Positions 1-9,993 of a stretch of DNA of 64,000 bases are shown in pieces. Under the pieces are notes generated by a model, which did not search any database, was not told the origin of the DNA, and saw only the letters and a program-made list of their open reading frames with translations. The stretch spans positions 2,609,001 to 2,673,000 of the forward strand of contig CM049414.1 in the NCBI GenBank assembly GCA_026929865.2, written 5' to 3'. Each line of letters begins with the position of its first letter. Position 1 is the first letter of the stretch. The stretch comes from Hyperoplus lanceolatus (lineage: Eukaryota > Chordata > Actinopteri > Uranoscopiformes > Ammodytidae). The translations under genes and the position numbers were made by a program.

Positions 1-994
1 TTTGAGTCAAGCTACATATGAAGTAATTTGGGGCGTAATTTCCTCTGGGGACATGGGGAAAAGAAGCACACAGACAGCCTGCCTCTGTGGACGCTGCCGG
101 TTGTGTGTGTAGGTGTGTTAACTCCCGTTGCTGCGATTACCTAGAATTGGCCAGAATTGGATCCCAAGCCAGAACTGGAACTGTGTAGGTGTGAACGCCA
201 TATGAGAGCGAGACAAATAGAAAGGGCTGTGGTGTGAGTACTTTAAATCAGTATAAAAATCAGTTATGTGAAAGAACAGATCTGGTAAACACTTTGCTTA
301 GCGTTTCAAGGACAGTTTTTCATGGTTTGCCAGCTCAGTATATAAGGCTGTAATGGACCCTTTTGGACCCTACAGAAATGTAGCAAGAATGTGGATATAT
401 TTACTATAATTGGAACAGGAATGGTTGGTCAACATCATCATTTCCAAACAGGTTTTATTGGAGAAGCTATTATTATTTGGTTATTTGGCATGAAAAGGCA
501 TGCTCTTCCATATTATATAAGGTCTTTTTGTATTAGTTTGTCCCCCCATTTTCTGCCAATTTGGAATGCCTTGTACCCTTTGTACTGCGGTCGTCATCAT
601 TGCTCTAACTCTAATTGGACTCTAAACCTGAGGAGGGTGCAGCCTGTATGTGCTACCTCTGATGGACGGAGCCCACGATGCAGGAAAATGCCAAAACAGT
701 TTGAAATTAAGTGATAAAAATAATTAATGTTTAAAGCTGTAATCTTGAACTCTTGAGTTACACTGTTGTTTCTTGTTTCTAAAAACGAAATTAGAAAAAT
801 TACAGATTTAATGAAATGCATACAGGTTTGAGTCTGAAGCTCCAAAGTCTTGAGAACAAGAACACACTGCTGAAGTGTGGCAAATATGAGGTCGCCTCTC
901 CGATAGTATTACTGGGCAAAGCAGCAAATACAAGAGCTTTCATCAGTGGGTCATATGCTCAATCACCATGGTTTTAACCATAGATATTATATAA
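1..994. other. Unassigned flanking DNA
   Basis: I see no gene, RNA or recognisable repeat here. Short open frames exist on both strands, but none resembles a known domain or has plausible exon structure. Confidence 0.5.
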
Positions 995-1508
995 CATGGA
1001 TGTAGCATCCGGGCTGACCTCAGTTATTCCAACTTCATCCAATCGTCCTGGCCTATGCGCGTCGCCATCTTGTCAGAGTTTTACTTCACCTCAATTCCTC
1101 TTACCGAAAAAGGGCATTGATGTGACGTTTGGGGGAGGGAGAGACACCCATCTTGCTGACGTGTACCTCAGAGGCGAAGTGAGGGCCAGCGGGCGGCTAG
1201 CTGTCACTCAAGAGGCCGTGCCCCCCATACATTTTAACCTCCAATAGAATAAAAACTAGCCTGCATCATAAAAATTCACCACCCTCAGTGTTGTCATGGA
1301 GATATGACGTAAACATACAGACTAGAATGTTTGTACCAGGCCGTAAATAGGTTTAATAATGCTGTGAAAATGGCCTATTTAACATGGGAGTCAATGAGAA
1401 ATTGCTCTGTTTTGATTCCACCTCTTAGTGGCCACTCGGTGAACTGCAATTTGTCACTTTCGCATTGGATGCTGGTAGAACTCGCTGTGGTTGGGGCTTG
1501 GTTTTAAC
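995..1508 (+). repeat. REP1 dispersed repeat, copy 1
   Basis: This roughly 500-bp block shares extended similarity with 25808-26266 (same strand) and, for its last 200 bases, with 52435-52642 (opposite strand). All three copies stop at the same terminal word, GTTGGGGCTTGG, which makes this a real family boundary. Copy 1 carries an extra segment near 1105-1135 that is absent from copy 2. The short open frame starting at 996 lies inside the repeat and is not conserved as a protein. I see no inverted ends and no transposase, so the class is unknown; a non-autonomous element is likely. Confidence 0.75.
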
Positions 1509-2211
1509 TCACTACGGATAACATCTTTAAATCACTCTCTCGCTTTAAAAGACAGCAAGGGAGTAGCATCTAATGTTTTTCAGTGAGATTCATGTAATGC
1601 TGGGTAACAAACTTGTTATTATTTGGCAAAAATTTATTTTTCTAATTAGAAATGGTGAACTTCTCACTCGCTTCCAGCGCAGTCCTGGAACGGTGGTAGA
1701 CAGCTGCGTTGGTATGAAGTAGGGCTGTGAACAATGTGTCAACTCAACCATTGATTCTCGACTCATGCTCAAGACAACTGCTGTGCAGAAAAACTCTGTG
1801 GTTTGACGGCTACAATGATAGTCAGGGATATCCTGCCTGTTAACGTTGTCTAGGGAAATGGCTTCCGCAATCTATGTATGTCTCGAGGCCGAAACATCAC
1901 ACAGCCATATCGGCAAACTGACTGCACGACTAAGGGGACTGTACAGTGGGCCGCCTCCCTCCCTGTTATTTTCAGTGGAGTAAGTTAAATTCACCTCCGA
2001 TGCATAGACAGCGTTTTAATAAAACCTCTAATTTCATTATCAAAAAGGCTTTGATGCAAATGAAGTTTGGCCTACAGGGCTCCAGACTGCAACCAAATGC
2101 ACGCATTTGCGACATTTTGGAGACAGTGCGATTACTTTTTAAAACTAGGGGCATGTTACAATTTGTATCTTGTTAGCTTGCTATTAAAGTATTTACACAT
2201 CTATTACTTAC
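1509..2211. other. Unassigned DNA downstream of the hAT-like gene
   Basis: On the minus strand this would be the intron or 3' continuation of the interrupted hAT-like gene whose last visible exon ends at 2212. I could not find the expected C-terminal dimerisation region here. Nothing else is recognisable. Confidence 0.4.
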
Positions 2212-2319
2212 TGAGGAGTTGTTGCTTTTCCTTTAGGACGACTTTAGCCATGTGGGATCTCCTCATCCATACAATCACAGAACGAATCCTTGCTGCCCAG
2301 TTGGAAACTGTATTGCAGT
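2212..2319 (-). pseudogene. hAT/ZBED-like transposase, exon piece beyond the ERV
   Basis: Read on the minus strand, this piece continues the transposase fragment at 10990-11433. If the provirus and one CAGT duplicate are removed, the reading frame passes from one piece to the other without a shift. The residues match the hAT/ZBED-type segment that follows the second catalytic aspartate (a W-x-x-R-I-R-S-V motif, then a basic K-V-V-L-K-E-K-Q-Q-L-L stretch). The piece ends at a consensus splice donor, GTAAGT, at 2211-2206. The further C-terminal exons, including the hAT dimerisation domain, were not found. The gene is therefore incomplete as well as interrupted. Confidence 0.75.
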
Positions 2320-3270
2320 TGTAGAGAAAATTAACCTTTATTGATGCCCCCCCCCCTTGCATATACATATTATATATAATACACATATTACACATATTAG
2401 CTTTAAATCAGCAGCAGGCCCCAGATTGAGTGAGAATTGTTGAGAGAGATGAAATCACCAGATAGTTTTATTTCGGCTGTCTGTACATAGAAAGAAGTAG
2501 CACTCTCAGGGAACTCTGACTGACCCTTTAGCACATGCATTTAAGAGAAGTGACCCTGGTCTTAAACTCGGGCTGACCCTTAACACTTGCAAACTTAGAG
2601 CAAGAAAGGGAACAACTGAAGAAAACCCCCTACATGACATAAACGTACAAACTGCCAACTGACAGTTGAACATGTGCCTTGGGCCCCAGATTAATTAGTG
2701 AGACAAGGCCCCTTCCCCTTTCACCCAACAACATGCACACACTACTGATTACCAAGACTGTCAACTGACAGTCTAACATAAGACATAGAATGAATCATGA
2801 TAAGCCCCCCACCCAACTTAACATGCACACTACTGATTGCAAGATTGTCAACTGACAGTCTAACATATGAGCCATATAATGAATTATGATAAGCCCCCTT
2901 TCTTTACACCGACAACATGCACACACTACTGACAGAAGAGGAACCAGAAGATCCGAGCCGGACATGAGCCAGCCCGGTGGCCATATTCAGTGCTTCAACC
3001 AGACCGCGTGCAGTAGAATACGTTCCGTCTGCATCATTTGACTTTGACCAATAGGACTTCACAAGAAGAATCCTACTTATGCTTCCGCACTCTGTTTAGC
3101 CTTTTCTTTGTGAGAGCTCAGCCAGTTGTTCACTGTCTAGAGTCACGTGCACGTTTAACTGTACGAGACATCTACTCTGCTTTTGGTAATATTACTTTTA
3201 TAACTAAACCTTTTTGACTGGAACCTCCGTCCTTCATGCTATTTTGTCCTATTTTTGACAATTCTTAACA
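2320..3270 (+). repeat. 5' LTR of the endogenous retrovirus
   Basis: 951 bp with TG...CA ends. It matches 10024-10989 along its whole length with scattered substitutions and small indels (for example around 2528-2550), so the insertion is not brand new. The U3 part holds a tandem repeat block. The pyrimidine-rich right part reads into the primer site with no gap. I could not assign the exact U3/R/U5 borders or a convincing TATA box. Confidence 0.93.
2729..2933 (+). promoter_or_regulatory. U3 tandem repeats with inverted-repeat cores
   Basis: About two and a half copies of an 85-90-bp unit start with ACATGCACAC...CTACTGA and end with ATGATAAGCCCCC. Each full unit contains the near-perfect inverted repeat GACTGTCAACTGACAGTC (with GATTGTCA in the second copy). 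A shorter version, AACTGACAGTT, lies just upstream. The 3' LTR keeps the same arrangement (about 10430-10635). Tandem repeats in U3 are the usual position of retroviral enhancers, so I infer an enhancer array. No specific factor is claimed. Confidence 0.6.
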
Positions 3271-3289
3271 TGGTAGCAGAGGATGGTTT
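3271..3289 (+). other. Primer binding site, initiator-Met tRNA
   Basis: The 19 bases immediately after the 5' LTR (TGGTAGCAGAGGATGGTTT) are the complement of the CCA-tailed 3' end of vertebrate initiator methionine tRNA as I know it, with no mismatch seen. The site starts directly at the LTR end. It would prime minus-strand DNA synthesis. Confidence 0.85.
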
Positions 3290-3437
3290 AAAAAGATCAT
3301 AACTTGGAGAAAAGTTGCTAAACTACTTTCTCCTCACTGTCCACAGGACCCGGCGTGATTGGGCCGAGAGTTTCAGTAGGCGTTGCGTCTTCAGACTGAC
3401 CTCGGGAACCTGATCACAGAGAGCGCTCTCATCAATA

Positions 3438-3447
3438 AAGGGTAAGC
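3438..3447 (+). promoter_or_regulatory. Candidate proviral splice donor
   Basis: AAAGG/GTAAGC sits about 170 bases after the LTR and fits the vertebrate donor consensus. The position is suitable for the major donor that makes spliced env message in simple retroviruses. No acceptor was chosen, so this is an inference from position and consensus only. Confidence 0.4.
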
Positions 3448-3941
3448 AGGACCTTTTTAACTAAACTCTGCATTTCTTAGTCTAGTCAATATCCAAATCA
3501 AGTGATCAGTGTACCGAGTGTGAGTATTGAACACGTAGTTAATTCAGTAACTGTAATACAATCATACAGCAGAGTTGGTGGCTTGATAAAATAAAATCTG
3601 CCATAGTGTACACATGAATGAACGGGTTTAACAGAATTGATAGCTTAGAATAAGTGATTTGAGACCGCATACCTCACGAGGCTCTTATGGGTTGTATCTG
3701 ATCGCCGAAGCATGCCATTGGTGTGAAGTAAGCGATTGTCAAACGACCTGTGGGGTCATACGAGAAGGCTTGTCCGCTCAATGATCTGAATACAAGCTTG
3801 AGATTAAACCACTAACCTTGCATATTTGTATTTTCTTTTTGTTTATATTACTAGAGACACCCTGTATCAATTATTGTTTTGAATTTTATGAGAAACACCC
3901 TGTGGTGTGAGAATCCAGTTACTGTGTGCGTGTGTGCTTCC

Positions 3942-4593
3942 ACAGCCTATGCTGTAGTCGCGTGTGGTTGCTTTAGCAAACCAAGAGTGTGTGTGTGTCT
4001 ACCACAACCTTGTTGTGGTTGAGTGTGTGGGTGCTTTGACTTCCCCAGAGTGCCTGTGTGTGCGAGCTCTGCAGCCTATGCTGTGTTTGAGTAGTTAATC
4101 AAAGTCTTGAGTTCACTATAACAGCCTAAGGGTGCAGATTTAGTTATTTTTCGACCTGTGTCGAGTTTTTGTTTGTTTACTTTCCGGCCTGTGCCGTTTA
4201 AGAAGTAGATTTTGTTACTTTACGACCTGTGTCGTGTTGAATTATTTGTTTTGATTCACTACCTGTGTAGTGTGTGTGTGATTTTCACGACCTGTGTCGT
4301 GTTTGAGAGTTTAGTTTTGAATCCTGTTGCTTCTCGGCCTGTGCCTTATCGTAACCTATCGACCTGTGTCGTGTTGGATTCAGTTACTTTTGAATCCTGT
4401 TGCTTCTCGGCCCGTGCCTTATCGTGACCTATCGACCTGTGTCGAGTATTGGATTCAGTTACTTTTCGGCCTACGCCTTATCGTAACCTATCAACCTGTG
4501 TTGAGATTTTGTTTTATTTACTTTTCGGCTTGTGCCGTGATAAAGTGTTATTGATTCAGCCTGTGCTGTGGTTTTTGGAGCGGCCTGCGTCGC
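3942..4593 (+). repeat. Array of CTGT-loop mini-hairpins in the proviral leader
   Basis: About sixteen short inverted repeats lie in the leader, spaced 20-60 bases apart. Most have the form C-N-N-C, CTGT, G-N'-N'-G. Clear examples (first base of the left stem) are 3942 ACAGC/GCTGT, 4001 ACCACAAC/GTTGTGGT, 4151 TCGAC/GTCGA, 4185 CGGC/GCCG, 4222 ACGAC/GTCGT, 4257 CACTAC/GTAGTG, 4286 CACGAC/GTCGTG, 4360 CGAC/GTCG, 4432 TCGAC/GTCGA, 4491 TCAAC/GTTGA, 4526 CGGC/GCCG, 4556 TCAGC/GCTGT (CAGC/GCTG paired), and 4580 GCGGC/GTCGC with one wobble. Weaker copies are at 4071, 4336, 4409 and 4467. The loop is mostly CTGT (also CTAT, CTT, CTAC, TTGT). Stem bases change on both sides together. Confidence 0.85.
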
Positions 4594-4778
4594 GGTTGAG
4601 TTCGGGTCATATTCAAGAGTATTTCCTATCTAAGGCACTGTTGCCTGGTTGCTTGCTGTATGTGTTAAAGTAGGGCCTTGCTGTGCCATCCAGCTCCAAT
4701 CAGGAAATATTCCAAAGAATAGTGAACGACTCTGGTTGTCTTAAGAATTTGAATTGTCTTAAGAGTTGATTTGTTTTT

Positions 4779-4890
4779 GAAGTGTTTTGAATTATTTTTT
4801 AGTTGTGTTTTGAATTGTTTTTTAGTTGTGTTTTGAATTGTTTTTTCTGTAGTGTTTTGAAGTGTTTTTTAAAAAAAAAAAAAAAAAAAA
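4779..4890 (+). repeat. Short tandem T-rich repeat and A20 in the leader
   Basis: Four units of about 23 bases share GTGTTTTGAA(T/G)TGTTTTTT (4779-4800, 4801-4823, 4824-4846, 4847-4870). They are followed directly by twenty A residues (4871-4890) and a short AAAT-type run. This makes the leader upstream of the gag-like start low in complexity. Confidence 0.8.
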
Positions 4891-4974
4891 GGAGACAGTA
4901 CTGCTAATAGATAACTAAATAAATAAATAAATAAATATAAAATAAAAGTAAATAACGTTTTATAAATTTATGGT

Positions 4975-5226
4975 ATGGCTGAACATTGGACTATTGCAAT
5001 AGAGTTTGAAGAACAAGCTGCCACACCACGAGTGCACGATTCACCAGTGCACGAGGACCAACTTCCCGTTTCCCACCCCCATAACTCAGCGAGTGCACAT
5101 GCTGACCACGCGGACACTTTTAACATCCCCCTTGTAACGTGGTTGCAGTGGAAAAAGGTTGTTGTGGATTGGGTGCGTTTGAACCATTGGTTCTCCAGCG
5201 CAGTTCCTGTTAGGCAACACTGCTAG
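4975..5226 (+). pseudogene. Short gag-like open frame (N-terminal remnant)
   Basis: This is an 83-codon frame beginning with ATG, the first sizeable frame after the leader, in the place where gag should start. It shows no zinc knuckle, late-domain motif or other gag hallmark. It ends just before the SINE that begins at 5232, so the SINE insertion or a linked deletion may have removed the rest. The assignment rests on position alone. A chance open frame is a fair alternative. Confidence 0.3.
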
Positions 5227-5231
5227 TAATT

Positions 5232-5535
5232 GGGCGGCAGTGGCAAAGTGGGTAGGAAGTTCGCCTCTGGTGTGCAGGGTCGGAGGTTCGATCCCCCGTC
5301 TCCCCGCCACATGTCCCAAGTGTCCCTGGGCAAGACACTGAACCCCAAATTGCTCCCGATAGTAAGCTTGGATTAGCTTAGCACCCTAGTGCTAAGCCTA
5401 CCTGCGTGGTAGCTGCTGCTATCGGTGTATGAATGTGTGTGTGACTGGGTGAATGTGTACAAAAAACAATGTAAAGCGCTTTGAGTCTGTGATAAGCGAG
5501 TATAGCTATACAGAATCCATTACCATTGCCATTTA
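5232..5535 (+). mobile_element. tRNA-derived SINE (SINE-A), inserted in the provirus
   Basis: The head has an A box (TGGCAAAGTGGG, 5241-5252) and a B box (GGTTCGATCCC, 5285-5295) at tRNA spacing, closed by matching GGC and GCC ends. The body contains CTGGGCAAGACACTGAACCC and GGTAGCTGCTGCTATC, both also present in the minus-strand copy at 54741-54977. The tail reads TAAAGCGCTTTGAGT and ends in CCATT-type repeats. RNA polymerase III promoter function is inferred from the boxes. The element sits between the gag-like frame and the integrase region. Confidence 0.85.
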
Positions 5536-7145
5536 GTTATCAATTTAGGGATCCTTATTATTGTATCTACCACCTATGAGAGACATAGATAAATAGGGAA
5601 TTGAAATATTGTCCCCAACGCGTGCCCGCGCGGTTTCCTCACTGAATTGACTCGCTGTGTATATCTAGCCTTGGGAGGAAGCTTTTGAACTACTTGGTTT
5701 TGAAATCTTGGACCTGACATTATAGATTGATAAATAGATTGACACTTTATTTATCCCCAGGGGAAATTCAGATAACCAGTAGCACAAAGACAGTACAGGC
5801 TTGTGGCGAGCTCAGATGGCAGAGTTGTAGCCCCAGCAAAATTGCTAAGCCCTGCTCCTGCCAGAGAGCACACAGACCCACTCATGAAGGACAGAGAACC
5901 ACACTCTCGAACATTACAGCTCAATGGTGGCATCCAGAGATGGAAAGCATAGTTCGCTATTTACAACGAGTGCCATGTTTGTGGTGCACACAATCCCAGA
6001 AAACCTTTGCGACACCTATGGGGTCCTACCCCGTACCATCCAGCTCCCTTCCGTTGTTAGTATGAACTATACTGACATGGGTTCTGAAAATGTAGTACAG
6101 GGCAAGAGATACTGTTGGTAATGGTAGATAGGTTTCAAAATGGGTGGAGCGATCAGCAAAACATGAGTATGCAAAAACAGTAGTCAAGTGGCTAAAAACA
6201 GAACTGTTGCTAGATACGGAGTACCAGCTAGAATCAGGTCCGACAACGGAACACATTTCAGTAACAAGATGTTGCAGGAGGTGGAACAGGGGTTGGGAAT
6301 CGTGCACAGTTTTGGGTCAGTGTAGTCCATTTACCATTTACCATTTAGTTATCAATTTAGGGATCCTTATTATTGTATCTACCACCTATGAGAGACATAG
6401 ATAAATAGGGAATTGAAATATTGTCCCCAGCGCGTGCCCGCGCGGTTTCCTCACTGTGAATTGACCCTCTGTGTATATCTAGCCTTTGGAGGAAGCTTTT
6501 GAACTACTTGTAGTTTTGAAATCTTGGACCTGACATTATAGATTGATAAATAGATTGACACTTTATTTATCCCCAGGGGAAATTCAGATAACCAGTAGCA
6601 CAAAAAGACAGTACAGGCTTGTGGCGAGCTCCAGATGGCAGAGTTGTAGCCCCAGCAAAATTGCTAAGCCTGCTCCTGCAGAGGCACACAGACCCACTCA
6701 TGAAGGACAGAGAGAACCACACTCTCGAACATTACAGCTCAATGGTGGCATCCAGAGATGGAAAGCATAGTTAAGCTATTTTGCGCAGAGTGCCATGTTT
6801 GTGGTGCACACAATCCCAGAAAACCTTTTACGACACCTATGGGGTCCTACCCGGTACCATCAGCTCCCTTCCAGACATTAGTATAGACTATACTGACATG
6901 GGTTCTGAAAATGTAGTACAGGGCAAGAGATACTTATTGGTAATGGTAGATAGGTTTCAAAATGGGTGGAGGCGATCAGCAAAACATTGAGTATGCAAAA
7001 ACAGTAGTCAAGTGGCTAAAAACAGAACTGTTGCCTAGATACGGAGTACCGCTAGAATCAGGTCCGACAACGGACACATTTCAGTAAGATGTTGCAGGAG
7101 GTGGAACAGGGGTTGGGAATCGTGCCACAGTTTTGGGTCAGTGTA
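5514..7145 (+). repeat. Twofold tandem duplication of the integrase region
   Basis: The block at 5514-6324 is repeated at 6325-7145 at an offset of about 812-820 bases. Each unit begins in the CCATTTA-type tail of the SINE and ends with TTTGGGTCAGTGTA in integrase. The two units differ mainly by many one- or two-base insertions and deletions, for example near 5810, 5860, 5950 and 6145 of the first unit. Because the SINE tail is inside the duplicated unit, the duplication happened after the SINE insertion. Confidence 0.9.
5930..6324 (+). pseudogene. Retroviral integrase fragment, first copy
   Basis: Pieces of the integrase zinc-binding region (an H-x-C-G-A-H-N-P-like motif, spread over two frames) and of the catalytic core are readable. 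The first catalytic aspartate lies in a D-Y-T-D-M context near 6065-6080. The second lies in an S-D-N-G-T-H-F-type motif near 6240-6262, out of frame with it. The copy stops at the duplication junction before the region of the third catalytic residue. Several frameshifts separate the pieces, so no functional product is expected. Confidence 0.75.
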
Positions 7146-7480
7146 CCACCCCAGTCCCAGGACTGGTGGAACGGGCAAATCAGACATTGAAAGCCAAAAT
7201 AGCCAAAGGTTTTGCTCAGGAAGCAAAATGACGTGGGTTGAAGCCCTCCCACTGGCCCTTATGGCCATGAGAAGCTCAAAGGGCAGCCACGCACCTCTCC
7301 CTGTGAGCTTCTCACAGGGTGTGCCTGGTCCACCCAGGACGAGAGGTCATATGCCGCGAAGGTCCTCGAGGAAAAACCAGAACAGACAGAGACACAGCTA
7401 GACAAGTGGGGACTGGGTCAGAGTTAAGGTCCACAAGCGAAAGTGGACTGACCCCAGGTGGTCCGGACTAAATGCAGTAA
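6750..7480 (+). pseudogene. Retroviral integrase, second and longer copy
   Basis: This copy repeats the zinc-binding and core pieces seen at 5930-6324. It then continues past 7145 into the part with the third catalytic residue (V-E-R-A-N-Q-T-L context, about 7165-7190) and the C-terminal basic region to about 7480. All three DDE positions can be located, but in different frames with single-base indels between them. Integrase normally inserts viral DNA into the host genome and is the last product of pol. Its upstream partners RT and RNase H are absent here. Confidence 0.8.
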
Positions 7481-7754
7481 AGGAGGTTACTTCACACTCG
7501 GTCCAAGTCAAGGGCAAATCAGGAGCGCCCTGGCATCACATAGCACACTGTACATCAGCACCTCCCCTACCACTTACTTGGAGCTAAGACAAGATCTAGC
7601 TAACCTGAGTAATAGCGAACACGAGGAGAAACGTGACTGAGAGAGAGATGAGGAGAACAGTGAATAGATTGTTGGGGACTACTCAACAGGAGAACCCGCT
7701 TCGGTACAGGAGTTGGTCCCTTAAGGACATGGGTTTTTAGGAGGAAACCATAGC

Positions 7755-9712
7755 ATGGGGTGGGTTTACAATTGCAATGTGCGTGTCCTACTAATGTGGG
7801 GTTCGAATCTTGGATACTCCTTAGTAAAACTAAAAACCATTTCAACACTGCCACCTCCCACCCGACTAATAACACAGCTGTATGAAAGTCAGACATGACC
7901 AAATTGACCCGTAGCAAGAGAGCTGCAGACACCAAAAGTAAGAATGCCAACGTAAGACTGTGTCCAGCAAAATTGTAGTCGAATTTGTTGAAGGTGTAAC
8001 AGCCACAGCCCTTATTGATTTCTGTACCGTGGTCCAGTGCCATGGTAGGGAGCAGGGCTGGACCTGGTCTGAAAAGTATGTCTGTACTGCCTTTGGGGCC
8101 CATGACAATCCCCTGCGATACAAACAACGCCCTTCCTTTTCCTCTAACTATGCCCCTGAAATGTATTGTGCAAATTGGAAACACTGTATTGCTAACTCAG
8201 GTGCTAAGGACTGGGGATATGGTTCAAGTCATGACATGAAAGGAAGATTGTCCATTTTTAAGGGAAACCAACCAGTCCCACTTTGTGCTAAGAATAACTG
8301 TAACACCCTATTTCTAACCCTAACTGACCCCAAGCTATCTGACTCTGGCATTTACGTACTAGGTTCATGGGAAACAGGGACAGATCCGGTGGGGCAATTT
8401 AAGATCCAGGTAAAGAAATCTCCTAGCATACATGCTGCCAGTTGGGGATCAATACCACAACATCCTTAAACTCCCCTGATCCAGACTTAGGCATCACGCA
8501 TGTGATGGCCCAGGATTTTTTCCAAATTGACACCTCAGACTATCCTTCAAATGGGCACAAGGCTATGGGATAGAATGTCTGGCTAGATTGGATTGTCCAG
8601 TCTGCCAAAGACCAGCAGATGGAAGGCTGTGTGTGCCTGTGCTAGTGCACGACCACAATTGACCACTAACCCTGCACCTCTGTTTCCAGACACCGGCCGA
8701 GTAGGTTATGCATGCATGATTGGACTATTTGGGAGGCTACTCCATCGAACTGCAGCACCTTAGCAGCCATATTTCCTACTGCCTAACAAACAAAGACTGG
8801 AGTGTTCTCCCCACAACGGGGGGAGCCCAAAAGATATCGCTGTTTCAATTTTACCGCTTCTGCCACTTTAAATGTAGGGAAGGTCCCTCAGGACTGGTGT
8901 AATTCTACAAGCAGTGGTTCTGTCATTGGACCTTGGACCCTGTGGTCTGTGCTAGTACTGCGGGGGTCTGCGCCTGTTATCCAGGATTGTTGCTGATAAG
9001 ACCTATGGGGTGTGCGCCATGGTTAGACTTGTTGCACCCCTGAAGCTAATTGGAAATAAGGCAGTTAGAGACTCCACACTAGCCCAGACTTTGACCAAGC
9101 GCAGGAGACGACATATCTTGACCAGGCTCACTGATTCCGAAGGTGTGGTGACCATAACCCCCTCTACTTCGGCGGCACAGCAGAATCCCAAGAGGGGTCC
9201 CCAATAGGTACAAATTAGCTGACCAGGTAGCTGCTGGTTTGGAAAGCATTCTCCTTTGGATAACCCCAAACAAGAATGTGGATAGGATCAATTATGTTTG
9301 GTACACCCTGCTCAGACTGACTAACAGCACTAGAGACGGTATGGAGGCCGCTGCTGAACAAGTGGCTCAACTTCTCTCATGACCCAGTCCAGAACTTCGT
9401 ATGGCTTTGGATATGCTGCTAGCAGAAAAAGGGGGTGTCTGTGCAATGTTTAGGGACATGTGTTGCACAGTTATCCCCAATAATACTGCACCCGACGGCT
9501 CTATGACTAAATCTATTACTGAACTGCGTGCACTCTCTAAGAGAGCGCATGAGCACTCTGGAATCGACAATCCATTCAGCGATTGGTTGGACTCGGCCTT
9601 TGGCAAGTGGAAGTCCCTAATTATGTCTATCCTCATGTCCCTAGGGGTGTTTGTGGGGATCCTGGTCACTTGTGGTTGCTGCATTCCTTTCCTTAGAGAC
9701 TATGGTCGCTAG
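7755..9712 (+). pseudogene. env: Envelope gene, frameshifted (class I retrovirus type)
   Basis: The probable start at 7755 is followed by a moderately hydrophobic leader. The surface subunit is readable mainly at 7960-8469, which has several cysteines and a D-S-G-I-Y-V motif like that of Ig V-type folds. A polybasic cleavage-like run (K-R-R-R-R) lies near 9095-9112. The transmembrane subunit contains the C-X6-CC motif at 9440-9466, typical of gamma-type class I envelopes. A hydrophobic membrane span follows (about 9618-9695) with a short tail, ending at the stop 9710-9712. At least four frame changes and in-frame stops (for example near 7897, 8468, 8530-8660 and 9375) break it. The normal role is receptor binding and membrane fusion; this copy cannot encode a full protein. 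Confidence 0.85.
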
Positions 9713-9993
9713 GCTAATCACCACTACACTTACCAAGAGAAAACACCTCCTATGATGCAGGGACATACCCCACATTAGCTCAGAACTTGGAGGTAGACTG
9801 TTTTCCTCTTAACCTTGAACCCTTTCCCCAGGTAAAACTTGCCCCTTATGAACAACCCAGTTGAATCTTGTCCTCTAAGGACCACCTTTCTTTTCCTGCC
9901 CATTAAGCTCTGTCCTCTTTTAAAAAAAAAAAAAAAGCGCTTACCAATATTTAGCATTAGCTTGCCTATGCAGACTAAAGATTAAGGTTTGGT
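9713..9993 (+). other. Proviral 3' untranslated segment
   Basis: This lies between the env stop and the polypurine tract. It holds a run of about fifteen A (9921-9935) and no further reading frame of note. No accessory gene is visible. Confidence 0.6.

Noticed and set aside
3270..3275. Longer target duplication (5-6 bp) for the provirus
   Set aside because: Left flank GCAGT and right flank CAGTT agree only for CAGT; a fifth base does not match.
3942..4593. CRISPR-like array in the leader
   Set aside because: Spacing is irregular, repeats are only 12-19 bases, the stems vary, and the setting is a vertebrate retrovirus. It is a hairpin array, not a CRISPR.
5241..5310. Functional tRNA gene in the provirus
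   Set aside because: The tRNA-like head is followed by a SINE body shared with two other loci, so it is a retroposon promoter.
7600..8184. 194-codon minus-strand frame opposite env
   Set aside because: It is the longest minus-strand frame in the provirus but lies antisense to the env surface region and shows no known domain. I treat it as a shadow.
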